11,395 nt of DNA from positions 1 through 11,395 of the forward strand of contig JAXIUW010202954.1 of NCBI GenBank assembly GCA_035591015.1, read 5' to 3'. The first letter of the stretch is position 1. Each line of letters begins with the position of its first letter. Shown in pieces: positions 1 to 7,517 of the stretch. A model generated the notes under the pieces. The model saw only the letters and a list, made by a program, of their open reading frames with translations. It was not told the origin of the DNA and ran no database searches. The DNA is from Cephalothrix simula (taxonomy: Eukaryota > Nemertea > Palaeonemertea > Archinemertea > Cephalotrichidae). A program made the translations under genes and the position numbers.

Positions 1-120
1 CAGCTGAACCAGGAGCTTGTTTCAGTCAATATTATTGTTCTATAAAACAATAGCACCAATTCTAGATCAGAAAAAAATTTGCAGTTCCACCTGTAGCATT
101 ATGTGAATATGCACATTTTC

Positions 121-167
121 GCCGCTAGGGACCCACCAGATGGCGCTTTAGTCTTGAAAATATAAAC
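121..167 (+). repeat. Copy 1 of a short dispersed repeat (gccgctaggga module)
   Basis: The 11-mer gccgctaggga at 121-131 is followed 36 bases later (start to start) by an aaatataaac word at 158-167. The same 11-mer occurs at 5530-5540, followed 34 bases later by aaatataaaac. Shared ends with nearly equal spacing suggest two diverged copies of one interspersed repeat, although the middle parts differ. Copy 1 contains the CTCF-like site in its middle and copy 2 does not. I do not recognise a named family, and the match rests on two short words. Confidence 0.35.
133..147 (+). promoter_or_regulatory. CTCF-like binding site
   Basis: The 15-mer ccaccagatggcgct fits the degenerate CTCF core CCASYAGRKGGCRSY at every position. 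It also contains AGATGGCGC, close to the core reported for insect CTCF. CTCF is a bilaterian zinc-finger protein that marks insulators and chromatin loop anchors. No gene is recognisable beside it, so any boundary role is inferred from the motif alone. A degenerate motif of this length can occur by chance in a genome, or it may have been carried in by the repeat around it. Confidence 0.45.
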
Positions 168-467
168 TTGTTCCAGTGTTCCTGCATTTTTATAAGGATT
201 CAGAATATACATGGGTCAAAGGGGTCAGGGTCCCCACTTCGGAGATTTTCGCGTGGGGGGGGGCATTTTTTAGCCTCATTTAAACCGTGTGGCCAATTTA
301 TCTATACTATTGTGTATCTTTGTACATGTCTAGAAATTCTTTTTTCGATTTTACATATGGATTCATTTCGGCCCCGCCCCCGGGGACTGTGCCAAATAAC
401 CCCGCTTCCTATGGCCCGGTTTTGCGCTGATAAATAAGATTTGCAAATTGCCTTGCCATCGGGGAGT

Positions 468-510
468 AGGTGGGGACTGCACGTTGCTCAAGGTGGTGCA
501 GTCCCCGCCT
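468..510. repeat. G/C-rich hairpin, 15-bp arms
   Basis: Arm 468-482 (aggtggggactgcac) pairs with arm 496-510 (gtgcagtccccgcct), with a single G-T wobble and a 13-base loop. The word ggggactg also appears at about 380 in direct orientation. The surrounding 170-540 stretch alternates G-runs (nine G at 255-263) and C-runs in an otherwise AT-rich background. This suggests a transposon fragment of different composition. Short ORFs here have no protein-like character and are not reported as genes. Confidence 0.65.
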
Positions 511-628
511 AGTTCCTGCCCTGCCTGACCCCCCTTCGCTGGAAGTTGCATAAGGGTTTGATTTATATCCCCATTAAATACGGTTGCCTAAACTCTGCGG
601 TAGGTAGGTTGCATGTGCGGCTGTAATT

Positions 629-643
629 CGAACAGGTGGCGCA
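629..643 (+). promoter_or_regulatory. Second, weaker CTCF-like site
   Basis: The 15-mer cgaacaggtggcgca matches 12 of 15 positions of the CTCF core and contains AGGTGGCGC, the core word of insect CTCF sites. It has the same orientation as the stronger match about 500 bases upstream. Alone it would be weak; its value is the pairing. Confidence 0.25.
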
Positions 644-792
644 TCGATTTCATCTAGCTAAAATAATTTTTTTAATGGTTTCAGATGGCTTGTATGATAA
701 ATTGCAAATATTGGGATTCTCAGGCTTATTTTCTCTTTTCAAAAATTGTTTCGGATCCTCAGTGAAATGATTTGCAATAGTTGAACATTTTT

Positions 793-1183
793 CTAAAGTT
801 TCTGGATTACAAGCTTTTTAAATGGTGTGCTCTGCAAGAGACTTTCTTCAACATAGGCCTTCATTTGAATCATTCTGTTTGGGTTGTTTGTTTTGCTCCA
901 AACAAATTGACTAGTACTTTGCTCAAAGGGTGATATAGGAACTGTTATGTGGTTAGGAATTCTTTCTCCTCCTTTCATAATGAATCGGTTGCAGAGTTCC
1001 AACTAACTGCACAAATGTTCAAACAGTTGCTGGTGCCACTCTTTCACATATAATAAGCACTTCCTTCACACCTTTCTGGTAATAGTGTGTAATCATTTCT
1101 TGTGGTCTAAATTCCTTGTATTCATCTAGTCTCTCATAGATATAAAATTTTATTTTCCTAGTAACAGCCCTCCGTGAAATCAT
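793..1183 (-). pseudogene. Broken protein-like reading frame, unrecognised
   Basis: On the minus strand an open frame starts at an ATG at 1183 and runs 54 codons to a TGA at 1021-1019. Up to about codon 40 it looks protein-like (YERLDEYKEFRPQEM, then THYYQKGVK). Near 1070-1055 the protein-like character moves to another frame (YVKEWHQQLFEHLC). That frame meets a TAG at 1005-1003, then continues open (ELCNRFIMKGGERIPNH) to a TAG stop just below 796. One frameshift and one in-frame stop suggest a decayed gene or retrocopy of about 130 codons. A pyrimidine-rich tract ending in ctgttactag just upstream, near 1160-1210, could be an old splice acceptor. I do not recognise the family. Chance coding-like sequence cannot be excluded, because the call rests on amino-acid texture alone. 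Confidence 0.35.
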
Positions 1184-1303
1184 TATATAGAAAAAATAAT
1201 GGAAAAAAAGACTGGGGAATGGGTAGCGTTCTATTGCTTGCCCCGCACAGCCCCAAGAGGTTCTCTAAGCTCATTCTGCCCATGCAGGAGGAAGATCGGA
1301 AAA

Positions 1304-1320
1304 CAAGATGGCGGCCAATT
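1304..1320 (+). promoter_or_regulatory. YY1-type site adjoining a CCAAT word
   Basis: The 12-mer caagatggcggc at 1304-1315 is an exact match to the strong YY1/Pho consensus, and CCAAT follows at 1315-1319. YY1 sites of this form often lie within or just downstream of transcription starts, and CCAAT is the NF-Y word. No open reading frame of note follows on the plus strand. The minus-strand broken frame begins about 120 bases to the left, so a relic promoter for it is conceivable. No TATA or initiator was identified. Confidence 0.35.
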
Positions 1321-1633
1321 GTCGCTTCAATTTGTCATTGGCCTATGAAGTTAAATGTGTATTTTTAATAGGAAAAATATCTACCAAATTGATTAAGAGT
1401 GTATTTTCCATTTAGTTTGATTACCAAGTGTTATATGTTCCATTTGGGTATGAATAATTTGGTAATCTTTTTACGGCTATCCACCAAAGCCACTGATAGT
1501 TCCAACTGGTGACTGTCTGCCTGGAAATTATTGCAATTATCTAAAAATGTGCTGAGGATTCATCATCCATTTCACACTTTGATATCTGCCGTAAAATTGA
1601 TACATATAGGAATGCACTTATTTGTTTTAATGT
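1321..1633. other. AT-rich spacer with one small inverted repeat
   Basis: No gene is supported here. The only structure seen is a perfect 9-bp inverted repeat, gattaccaa at 1419-1427 and ttggtaatc at 1459-1467. The word ctaccaaatt at 1381 resembles one arm. Short plus-strand ORFs look random. Confidence 0.4.
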
Positions 1634-1743
1634 GTCCTCCGTTTGCTATCACTCCAAAATGCCCCTCGGAACTTTTGGTTTTCCAGCATGTCATAATTGT
1701 CATACCCATGCAGGCCAGTATGACGTGGTGGAGAACCCTAATT
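1634..1743 (-). pseudogene. Possible exon relic, 36 codons
   Basis: Reading the minus strand after an AG at about 1744, one frame stays open for 36 codons and includes HGYDNYDMLENQKFRGAFW before a TAA. The HGYDN word followed by M, F and G..F residues recalls the C-terminal part of the ecto-nucleotide pyrophosphatase (ENPP) catalytic domain. The spacing does not fit well. The pyrimidine content before the AG is modest and no partner exon was found. Treat this as a weak hint only. Confidence 0.15.
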
Positions 1744-2577
1744 GATTGTGAGCTGAGAAGTCTTGATTAAACTAAAAATGACAAGTGTTAAAATCTGGCT
1801 ACTTCATCAGGTTGTTTTTAAAGCAATATATGTATTTAGAGTGATGCTAACAGAACACCATACTTACTCAACATGACATTACTTATCGTCAGAACTTCTC
1901 ATCCTTTGCGTGGCTGCTAGCAATATATCGTCCCTAACTCAATCATGTCATGCCTTGCTTCATATAAATATAAATGTTTGCGTGCTTTTAGCAATTACTT
2001 GAGAACCACTGCAGCCAATGTCAAATATATAGAACCACAAGAATCATCTTTCTGGCGCCAAAATCGTGTTATTAGCATTTGGTTTCTGAGTAGTTTAGCT
2101 ATAACTTTGAAGATTAGTATAGACTCCATGGCTGCCCTTCGGCCAAAGGGGAATTCAGATTTCTACTTCGGTGGAGGTCTATAGATTGTTTGCCTATTTA
2201 TTACTAATTAGCAAATTAATTGATAAGATCCTCTAACGAAAATAAAACTCCATAAGCATTTCAGAGATATAGGTTAAACTTTAAATCGAATTGAAGTCTA
2301 ATTTATTGATTTTCATAACATCAAACTTGTTTGTTTATCACTTATCTGTAAGGCGAAGGCCATTTCTCTACAGATGACTACTCACCATAGATGTACTCAC
2401 TACCCGCTATCAAAGAATATTAGTCCCTCGCGTACTAATATATAATTCCTATACATTTTGTTTATCCTTAGATCCAAAATTTAAAGCATCGTGGTATGGG
2501 CTAATTTAGAATATACTGCTGTCATTTTTATTGTATGATTAGCCTTAGTTATGATAGCTTCTACTGTTGACTCTCAG
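1744..2577. other. AT-rich spacer, no gene seen
   Basis: No coding region is supported. An 8-bp inverted repeat lies at 2417-2424 and 2434-2441, with a G/C-rich 9-base loop in AT-rich surroundings. A ggcgcc palindrome at 2054-2059 resembles the pair at 3661 and 3698. Two GTGAGT words on the minus strand near 2380-2400 could be cryptic splice donors, but no exon joins them. Confidence 0.4.
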
Positions 2578-2655
2578 TTCCCTTGGTCTAGAGGTTAGAG
2601 CTTGAGATTGCCCTGCGAGAGGACCCTGATTCGAAATCCGGCAGGGCCATGGGGG
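2578..2655 (+). mobile_element. tRNA-derived SINE head (SINE 1)
   Basis: An A box, TGGTCTAGAGG, at 2584-2594 and a B box, GATTCGAAATCC, at 2628-2639 are 44 bases apart start to start. That is the spacing of a tRNA gene and of an internal Pol III promoter. The T-arm pairs at four of five positions, but the acceptor stem is poor, so this is a SINE head or decayed tRNA rather than a working tRNA gene. The text resembles Gly or Glu tRNA-like heads. An imperfect hairpin follows at 2657-2689 (ctgtc...ggc with gcc...gacag) and may belong to the SINE body. No clear 3' tail or target duplication was found, so the right end is open. Confidence 0.6.
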
Positions 2656-2699
2656 GCTGTCTTGTTGGCAAATTAGCCAATTAGGACAGGAACATGGTG

Positions 2700-3158
2700 T
2701 TTTTAAAAACGGTTGAGACAACCCGTAGACTGAGAACGGGATGGTTTTATGAATCAGGAAACCTCATATTAGAGCATTTTATTTAGAAAATTTTACATTT
2801 CTCTCTTCACAGTTTGTAAACACAAAAAGCCCCTTTTCTCAAAATTTTATCCATTTTTTAGCTTCCCATGGCATTAAAATATACATTTTTATCTACTTCA
2901 AAGACTTGAATTCTTGCTGCTTTCTTTGACACTGCCTGATTCCCAAGTGTAAAAGAAGACAAGTCCCATTTACATTTCTCAGCCAACGAAAGATCTCATC
3001 GGAATTCAAGTGAAAAATTTAATTTCTGTTCTTTCGAATTCAATCTCCTTTGCTATGAATAGGCTGATTGCTTTAGTAAAACCCTTTCAGAATCGGCTAA
3101 AAGGTATCAATTATTTAACCCCACTTTGATGGGCTACTTTGTGTGTGTTACCTGATGG
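2700..3158. other. AT-rich spacer, possible SINE body at left
   Basis: No gene is supported. The first ~60 bases contain cccgt/acggg, a 5-bp stem at 2720-2740, and could be SINE 1 body. The rest is AT-rich without repeats that I can see. Confidence 0.35.
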
Positions 3159-3159
3159 G

Positions 3160-3735
3160 GGCAGATTCCGCCACCCCTAAGATGTCAGCCTTAGGTGGTC
3201 GTATCAAGTTGTTTGGCACACTTATGCGTAAACTATCGATGAATATTTTCCAAAAAAAAATTTTGACCGAGGGGCATTTGCACCGCGGCCACGAACTCTT
3301 TTTGGCCAAACGTTGGCGAAATTTTTTTTTTCAAAAATTGACCCTCATTTTATGGCGCGGGGGCCCGAGATACTTTTTTGGGGTAAATGTGGTCTATTAC
3401 TTATTTGCAAAAATATATTTCCCAAACATGCCAGGGGAGCCCAAAAAGGGCTTTTTTGGGGGGCCCAACGACGCTACCGTAGTGAACTAACGGGTTTGTA
3501 TCTATCAATACAAACTTTATGTTCGATCGAAAGGGCGGGGGGGTATTGAGAGAGAAACACGAGTGTACGACGCCGATGTCGTTCTATGATATAACTAGCA
3601 TCTTTTTAGATTATTTAGCTCATTTTAGGGCGTCATTTTGGGCAGTTTTAGGGTCAACTTGGCGCCAATTTCTTAAATCCGAAAAAATCTATATTTTGGC
3701 GCCATCTTTTTTTCAAAAGTGTCTCCCTGCCCCGG
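3160..3735. mobile_element. G/C-striped transposon-like mosaic
   Basis: Homopolymer tracts and G/C blocks alternate here, unlike the flanks. A bulged hairpin lies at 3171-3198 (ccacc/ggtgg and taag/ctta). A second hairpin, agccc/gggct, lies at 3438-3452 and is followed by a run of T. There is a seven-G run at 3537-3543. Two ggcgcc palindromes lie at 3661-3666 and 3698-3703, 37 bases apart and each preceded by tt. Several overlapping plus-strand ORFs of 74-115 codons are low-complexity (F, K, G and P runs from homopolymers) and look non-coding. I read the region as a decayed DNA transposon of unknown family; its ends are not defined. Confidence 0.4.
3545..3564 (+). repeat. Direct repeat, left copy (partner at 3986-4005)
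   Basis: The 20-mer attgagagagaaacacgagt recurs at 3986-4005 with one change. Weaker similarity continues downstream of both copies (ctatgatata near 3583 against catgatatcg near 4029). The pair is about 440 bases apart, with the right copy inside the inverted-repeat element. This suggests that both belong to one composite element or to two copies of one family. Confidence 0.7.
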
Positions 3736-4093
3736 GGAAATAACTCGCCGTGGTGAAAAATTGCTCATATTGCACGATGAAACGTCGAATCTGTTTTATT
3801 AACCAATTATTTGACCGATATCATGAATATTACAACCCGTCGTTGTCATAAATATTTGTATAGCACTCTCTCCAGATATCGGATGTTACAGATCGTGCTA
3901 TACACTTTATATATGACTGGTAACGTGCCATAAAAGGTATATTGCACTCGTTGCTTATATTCAACTCGTCCTGCGGACTCGTTGAATTGAGAGAGAAACA
4001 TGAGTCTCCTAAAGTAGACTAGGTATTCATGATATCGATCAAATATTTGTGAAATTGGTTAATAAAACAAGATTGGCGAGTTATTTCACCTCG
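3736..4093. mobile_element. Inverted-repeat (MITE-like) element with nested hairpins
   Basis: Left blocks gaaataactcgcc (3738-3750), gttttattaaccaa (3793-3806) and a tatttgaccgatatcatgaat block near 3809-3828 recur as reverse complements at the right. There they lie in 4075-4092, 4056-4069 and 4024-4048. The left arm carries about 37 extra bases after its first block, and the right arm about 8 extra bases between the other two. Inside are a perfect 10-bp inverted repeat, tgtatagcac/gtgctataca (3857-3866 and 3895-3904), and a hairpin at 3959-3987 (attcaac/gttgaat, then gtcc/ggac, with a TC/TC internal loop). No transposase is present, so it would be non-autonomous. I did not find a target duplication and cannot assign a superfamily. 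Confidence 0.6.
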
Positions 4094-4157
4094 GCACTGT
4101 GCGCCTCGGCAAATAACTGTTCAAATATTACACTCAGAGAAAGCGTCAAATAACTGT
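4080..4157. repeat. Terminal hairpin and repeated caaataactgt words
   Basis: gttattt at 4080-4086 pairs with aaataac at 4111-4117. The loop carries two direct copies of cctcggc (4089-4095 and 4104-4110). The 11-mer caaataactgt occurs at 4110-4120 and again at 4147-4157. The stretch overlaps the right end of the inverted-repeat element, so it may be its subterminal region or a nested second insertion. Confidence 0.55.
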
Positions 4158-4395
4158 ATTATACATTATGAAATTGAAAAAAATAGTTTTGTATCCTCAT
4201 AAATTCTGAAGTCTTGAGGGTTTTGCTTCTGACGCTGTTAATTTTTTAATTTAGTAAAATTTTGTTTTACATTTTTTGTCTATATTTTGATTTCTCTTAG
4301 TTTATTTCAATAAACGTTACCTCACCTCAGCTCCGCCCGCTTCACTCCGATCATAGGTTTGTCACGTGTTATGGCCGACAATACCCCTTATGCAG

Positions 4396-4451
4396 AAAGA
4401 CCGTTGGTCACGCACATCGGAGAAAGGGGGGGGGGGTGATCAACGGTCTTT
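4396..4451. repeat. 16-bp hairpin enclosing an 11-G run
   Basis: aaagaccgttggtcac (4396-4411) pairs with gtgatcaacggtcttt (4436-4451), with one G-T wobble. The last G of an uninterrupted run of eleven G (4426-4436) is the first base of the right arm. Outside it, ctccgat at 4345-4351 pairs with atcggag at 4416-4422. The upstream 4320-4350 stretch is G/C-rich. Together these look like a short transposon fragment. The G-run length is prone to assembly and polymerase error. Confidence 0.65.
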
Positions 4452-5413
4452 TAAAACAGACTAGATTTCTCTGTATTTTAGTCGGAATTAACTATTTTGT
4501 GCCGCTTGTTTTTTGGTAAAATGATTTCCAATAGAATGATGTCCTTCCTATATCTGTTGGGATTTTTATTTTTCTAATGCCATTGTCATCCATATAAGGG
4601 GCATCCGTAGATAGTATTCGTGTGTGTTTCAATATTGAGATCACGATTTGCCTCATGAATTTTCATCGCTTTATTCGTGAAATCTGCGGTGAAATGACAC
4701 TCTAATCAATCGAATTGATTCTTTCGGAAATTGCCATGGACTTTCAGATGTGAGGTGATTTTAATTTTTAGAACCAAAATAGCCATTCTTTCATGACTCA
4801 TCGCCTTTCCAGTTCCTTTTTTTTGTGGAATGGAAACTTGTCCGTTTTTTTTAAACTGTCATTTTTTGGTCCAAACTTTAAAAAAAGTTTTATTGGCGTC
4901 ACCAGATGATATATTTCTTCTTTCTCAAACAGACAGTTAAAACCTTTTCAGGTAAAAAAAGACTGCGGGTGAAAGAGTATTATGACATTTGAAACCGCCT
5001 TCGCGAAATTTTATTTACATGTATTTTCCTCGTTTCTGCCGTACAGATTAATGGTATTTATTTGTCAAATGTAGTATAGGAAGATACATAGACATTGACG
5101 AGTTGCAGAGGTGATTTCAACGAAAACTGTCAATATGTGATCGATCAACCACAGTATATTAAGCAGATATCTACAGTATGTTTAGAAAAAATTGAATTTT
5201 CGCTAACAACAGCACCAGTAATAAATTTGAAGATGATAAAAAAAAAGACATACAAAATATAGAAATGAAATAAAATAATTTTTCGCTATATATTGTTAAA
5301 ATAGATAAATTGCACGGTGTCTGTCTGTGACTGGCATAAGCATGATAAGTGTATCACAGAATGATTAGATTTTGTTTAAATTTGATACATGAAATGAGAG
5401 CCATCTGGGTCCC
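4452..5413. other. Long AT-rich spacer, no gene seen
   Basis: No coding or RNA gene is supported on either strand. Small structures are aatcaat/attgatt with a 3-base loop near 4703-4719 and aaacttt/aaagttt near 4873-4890. A caggtaaa word near 4950 resembles a splice donor but has no exon. Near 5400 the word gagccatctgggtccc is, on the minus strand, a partial (12 of 15) CTCF-like match. Confidence 0.45.
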
Positions 5414-5529
5414 GTCAGGGGCAAAAAATATAGCGGAGGTCGTAATTACAAGTTATCCACTCGTTATCCCCACCCCGTGCCGTGGGGAAAAATAGAAAAA
5501 ATAAAAGACGCTACGTCCTACCTCTATAT

Positions 5530-5574
5530 GCCGCTAGGGAAAAGTTGTTCATGTGACATTGTCAAATATAAAAC
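5530..5574 (+). repeat. Copy 2 of the gccgctaggga module
   Basis: gccgctaggga at 5530-5540 and aaatataaaac at 5564-5574 repeat the ends of the 121-167 segment with nearly equal spacing. The middle is unrelated and lacks the CTCF-like motif. It lies inside the probable MITE at 5414-5753, so the module may be part of that element family. Confidence 0.35.
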
Positions 5575-5706
5575 TGTTTTAGGTGATGATAAACTGTACT
5601 CAAAAAGGGTAGAGAGCACCCAATTTTGGCTAAACTGAGACCAATATTCAAAATTTAAACTTCAAAATTAACAGCCATGGCGGGGACATCTAAAGAATGG
5701 TAAAAC

Positions 5707-5726
5707 GACGTTAGCTGACGTTAGCC
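5707..5726 (+). repeat. 10-bp tandem duplication abutting a palindrome
   Basis: gacgttagct (5707-5716) is followed directly by gacgttagcc (5717-5726), 9 of 10 identical. The second copy runs into the palindrome that starts at 5724. Confidence 0.75.
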
Positions 5727-5741
5727 CCGCTATAGCGGGGC
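5724..5741. repeat. 18-bp perfect palindrome followed by T6
   Basis: gccccgctatagcggggc is its own reverse complement and is followed by a and six T. In bacteria this form would be called an intrinsic terminator. Here, in an animal-like sequence next to a repeat end, it is more likely a subterminal transposon hairpin. It is the most stable short hairpin seen in this part of the window. Confidence 0.8.
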
Positions 5742-5753
5742 ATTTTTTGTGAC

Positions 5754-6088
5754 ACTATAGACCGGTATTCCCACTCTAGCACCAATCCCAACACCTCCTG
5801 TGGCGACTTTAATTGACTAGTGTATAGCCGATAAAACAATTAAATTATCAATGTTTTGTATGTCAAAACTGTAGAACTTATCTTGTACCATCCAAGAGAA
5901 ATGAGTCAGGTATTATTCATTTCCAAATTGAACAATTCCTCGTTAATCATTGCATACTTTATATGACTATGTCGTAGCTAAAGAGAATGGACAATATTAT
6001 TTTCCTTATTATCATCTATTATCCTAATATCTGTGTCTTTGATTATCGGTGCTGTACATAGCAGCTGATCGTGACTTGCATGAATTGA
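5754..6088. other. AT-rich spacer, no gene seen
   Basis: No feature is supported apart from ordinary AT-rich text. No repeat or reading frame of note was found. Confidence 0.4.
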
Positions 6089-6096
6089 TGACGTCA
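6089..6096. promoter_or_regulatory. CRE palindrome (TGACGTCA)
   Basis: An exact full cAMP-response element, bound by CREB/ATF bZIP proteins, lies in gatgacgtcacatc. An E-box (cagctg) is at 6062-6067. No promoter or transcript is evident nearby, so function is unproven. Confidence 0.3.
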
Positions 6097-6250
6097 CATC
6101 AATAAAACCTCTTCTGTCCTGTCATTTGGAATCATTTATTTTGATCTATCTGCTGGTATTCGTTTCCTTCAAGTCTTGGTTGAAATTGTATTACCTCGTT
6201 GAGAACCTCTTTAGTCAGTAATCCAAATCACTTTTAGAAGTTATTCACAG

Positions 6251-6282
6251 GCTTCAGCTGTGTCCAGCTTCAGCTGTGTCAA
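6251..6282 (+). repeat. 16-bp tandem duplication carrying E-boxes
   Basis: gcttcagctgtgtcca (6251-6266) is followed by gcttcagctgtgtcaa (6267-6282), 15 of 16 identical. Each unit holds one cagctg E-box, so two E-boxes lie 16 bp apart. Just downstream gatgataaa occurs twice, at 6286-6294 and 6301-6309, with a 15-bp period. High identity suggests a recent local duplication. Confidence 0.8.
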
Positions 6283-6309
6283 GAAGATGATAAAATTGAC
6301 GATGATAAA

Positions 6310-6940
6310 TGGTGAACTCTGTACCTAGATGTATCTGAAATGGTCTTTAGTACTTTTTCTTCGCTTGATGAGGAAGGAGATTTTATGATAAAGCACTGAA
6401 ATGTTCGTTCCTTTTAGTATTTCAAATGAATAACATTCTGAATTTTTACCTAATTCGTAAGGCTGAAATATACATGTATAGTTTTTTTTTTAAATATAAG
6501 AATTTTGGAAACTGATAACTTGTTGCTTCCCTATGGATACAGCATCCATTACCTCCGTACCAAAAGTCTCTGTTTCCTGATTAGTAATCATACTGGTCCC
6601 TTGAAGAAATTCATCTCAACGATGGGACGTTAATTTTCTTGATCATTCAAGCTTTGCTTTGCGTGATCAGGTCTTCGTTTCACTTCGATCATGGAATCCA
6701 TAAAACCTGTAGATGAGTGGTGATTCACTATTTGAAATCGGAATGAGATTTGAAAATTACCAGTATCAGTCGGTGGTATTTGAATTTATTTTAAGGTTAC
6801 GCTTTGCCTGTGAAACGTTTTTCCCAATTGATGCATCGATATATGTGGCCATTTTGAATTTATTATTAGCTCGGTTCGTATTTTGTATTGTTAAAAAAAG
6901 TAATTGCTGTTCGGTTTGCTCCCTTTCGGTGTATAATTTC
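6310..6940. other. AT-rich spacer, no gene seen
   Basis: No gene is supported. An 87-codon ORF begins at 6713 but its text is hydrophobic and AT-driven, and its end runs into the inverted repeat at 6941, so I do not call it. A YY1-like word, ggccattttg, is at 6847-6856. Two tgatca palindromes lie near 6640-6670. Confidence 0.4.
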
Positions 6941-6994
6941 ACGTGGCTAATTAGGTATTCGTTGAAGCCATCTTGAATTAATAATTAGCCACGT
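6941..6994. repeat. 13-bp perfect inverted repeat
   Basis: acgtggctaatta (6941-6953) and taattagccacgt (6982-6994) are perfect complements with a 28-base spacer. The spacer holds a YY1-like gccatcttg at 6967-6975. It may be a remnant of a small MITE or a structured RNA; neither is shown. Confidence 0.7.
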
Positions 6995-7036
6995 TTGATT
7001 GTAGACAGTCTTGAGAATAACGTGTAAATCTTTCAC

Positions 7037-7058
7037 CAAAGCCAAATCATTGGCTTTG
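7037..7058. repeat. 9-bp stem, 4-base loop hairpin
   Basis: caaagccaa (7037-7045) and ttggctttg (7050-7058) pair perfectly around atca. It is not the histone mRNA stem-loop, whose sequence differs. It lies about 40 bases after the 13-bp inverted repeat and may belong to the same relic. Confidence 0.65.
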
Positions 7059-7517
7059 CTCTCACGTATAGGTTTCTATAAGTTTAAATATTGCTTATTT
7101 TTAGTCAATTTCTCTCACATTACTCATCATTCCAGAATCTCCATACCTGTCGCATCCTGAGTATAGATCCAATTTCCAGAAAATCCCCCATCAGCACGAA
7201 GAGTGAATAGTGCAATCAAAACCTCTGATGGTATGTCAATCAGCTAGCAGTCGTTTATTTTGTGAAAGATATACCTGCTGTGAATCACTGGGAATCACTT
7301 AAAATGGGGAAGGACGACAATTCTCTGTTTGAATTAGATTTGAATAAACACTGTTGCTTTATTATGATTATTAAAGCTTTAACGGTTTACTGAAAAAAAT
7401 ATACACTTAACTATGCTTTGAGCCTGTCATCCTGGCTACCTGGTGCATCTGAGGTATCTGGCGAAATAGTCCGGCAATTTTAATTTGTATACTACGCGGG
7501 GTTTCCATAGAGACGAC

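Larger units (their letters stand above)
5414..5753. mobile_element. Probable MITE with imperfect terminal inverted repeats
   Basis: The left end reads gtca, then gggg, then caaaaaat and atagcgg. The reverse complement of the right end reads gtca, caaaaaat, an 8-base insert and atagcgg. Matching the four blocks in order gives an element of about 340 bp with two small indels in its ends. Internal structures are a tcccca/tgggga hairpin (5467-5488) and the second gccgctaggga copy at 5530-5540. No transposase or certain target duplication was found. The ends are my inference from short blocks. Confidence 0.35.

Noticed and set aside
215-263. G-quadruplex
   Set aside because: Only three well-spaced G-runs plus one long run, with a loop of over 20 bases; not a convincing four-run motif.
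168-551. ORFs on both strands in the G/C-striped left segment
   Set aside because: Opposite-strand overlap and low-complexity text; the segment is better explained as a repeat fragment with a hairpin.
1945-2184. 79-codon plus-strand ORF
   Set aside because: No protein-like pattern, no splice or promoter context, and AT-rich codon content as expected by chance.
2578-2655. Functional tRNA gene
   Set aside because: A and B boxes are good, but the acceptor stem fails at several positions and the T-stem has a mismatch, so a SINE head is more likely.
3143-3743. Overlapping ORFs of 115, 78 and 74 codons
   Set aside because: Their residues come from homopolymer and G/C-run text (F, K, G and P runs), they overlap in different frames, and no family is suggested.
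5724-5748. Bacterial Rho-independent terminator
   Set aside because: The shape fits, but the window shows no bacterial genes and the hairpin lies at a transposon-like end.
6713-6976. 87-codon hydrophobic ORF
   Set aside because: AT-driven composition, no signal or membrane topology that convinces, and it ends inside the 13-bp inverted repeat.
7037-7058. Histone mRNA 3' stem-loop
   Set aside because: Stem and loop sequences differ from the conserved histone form, and no histone gene is near.
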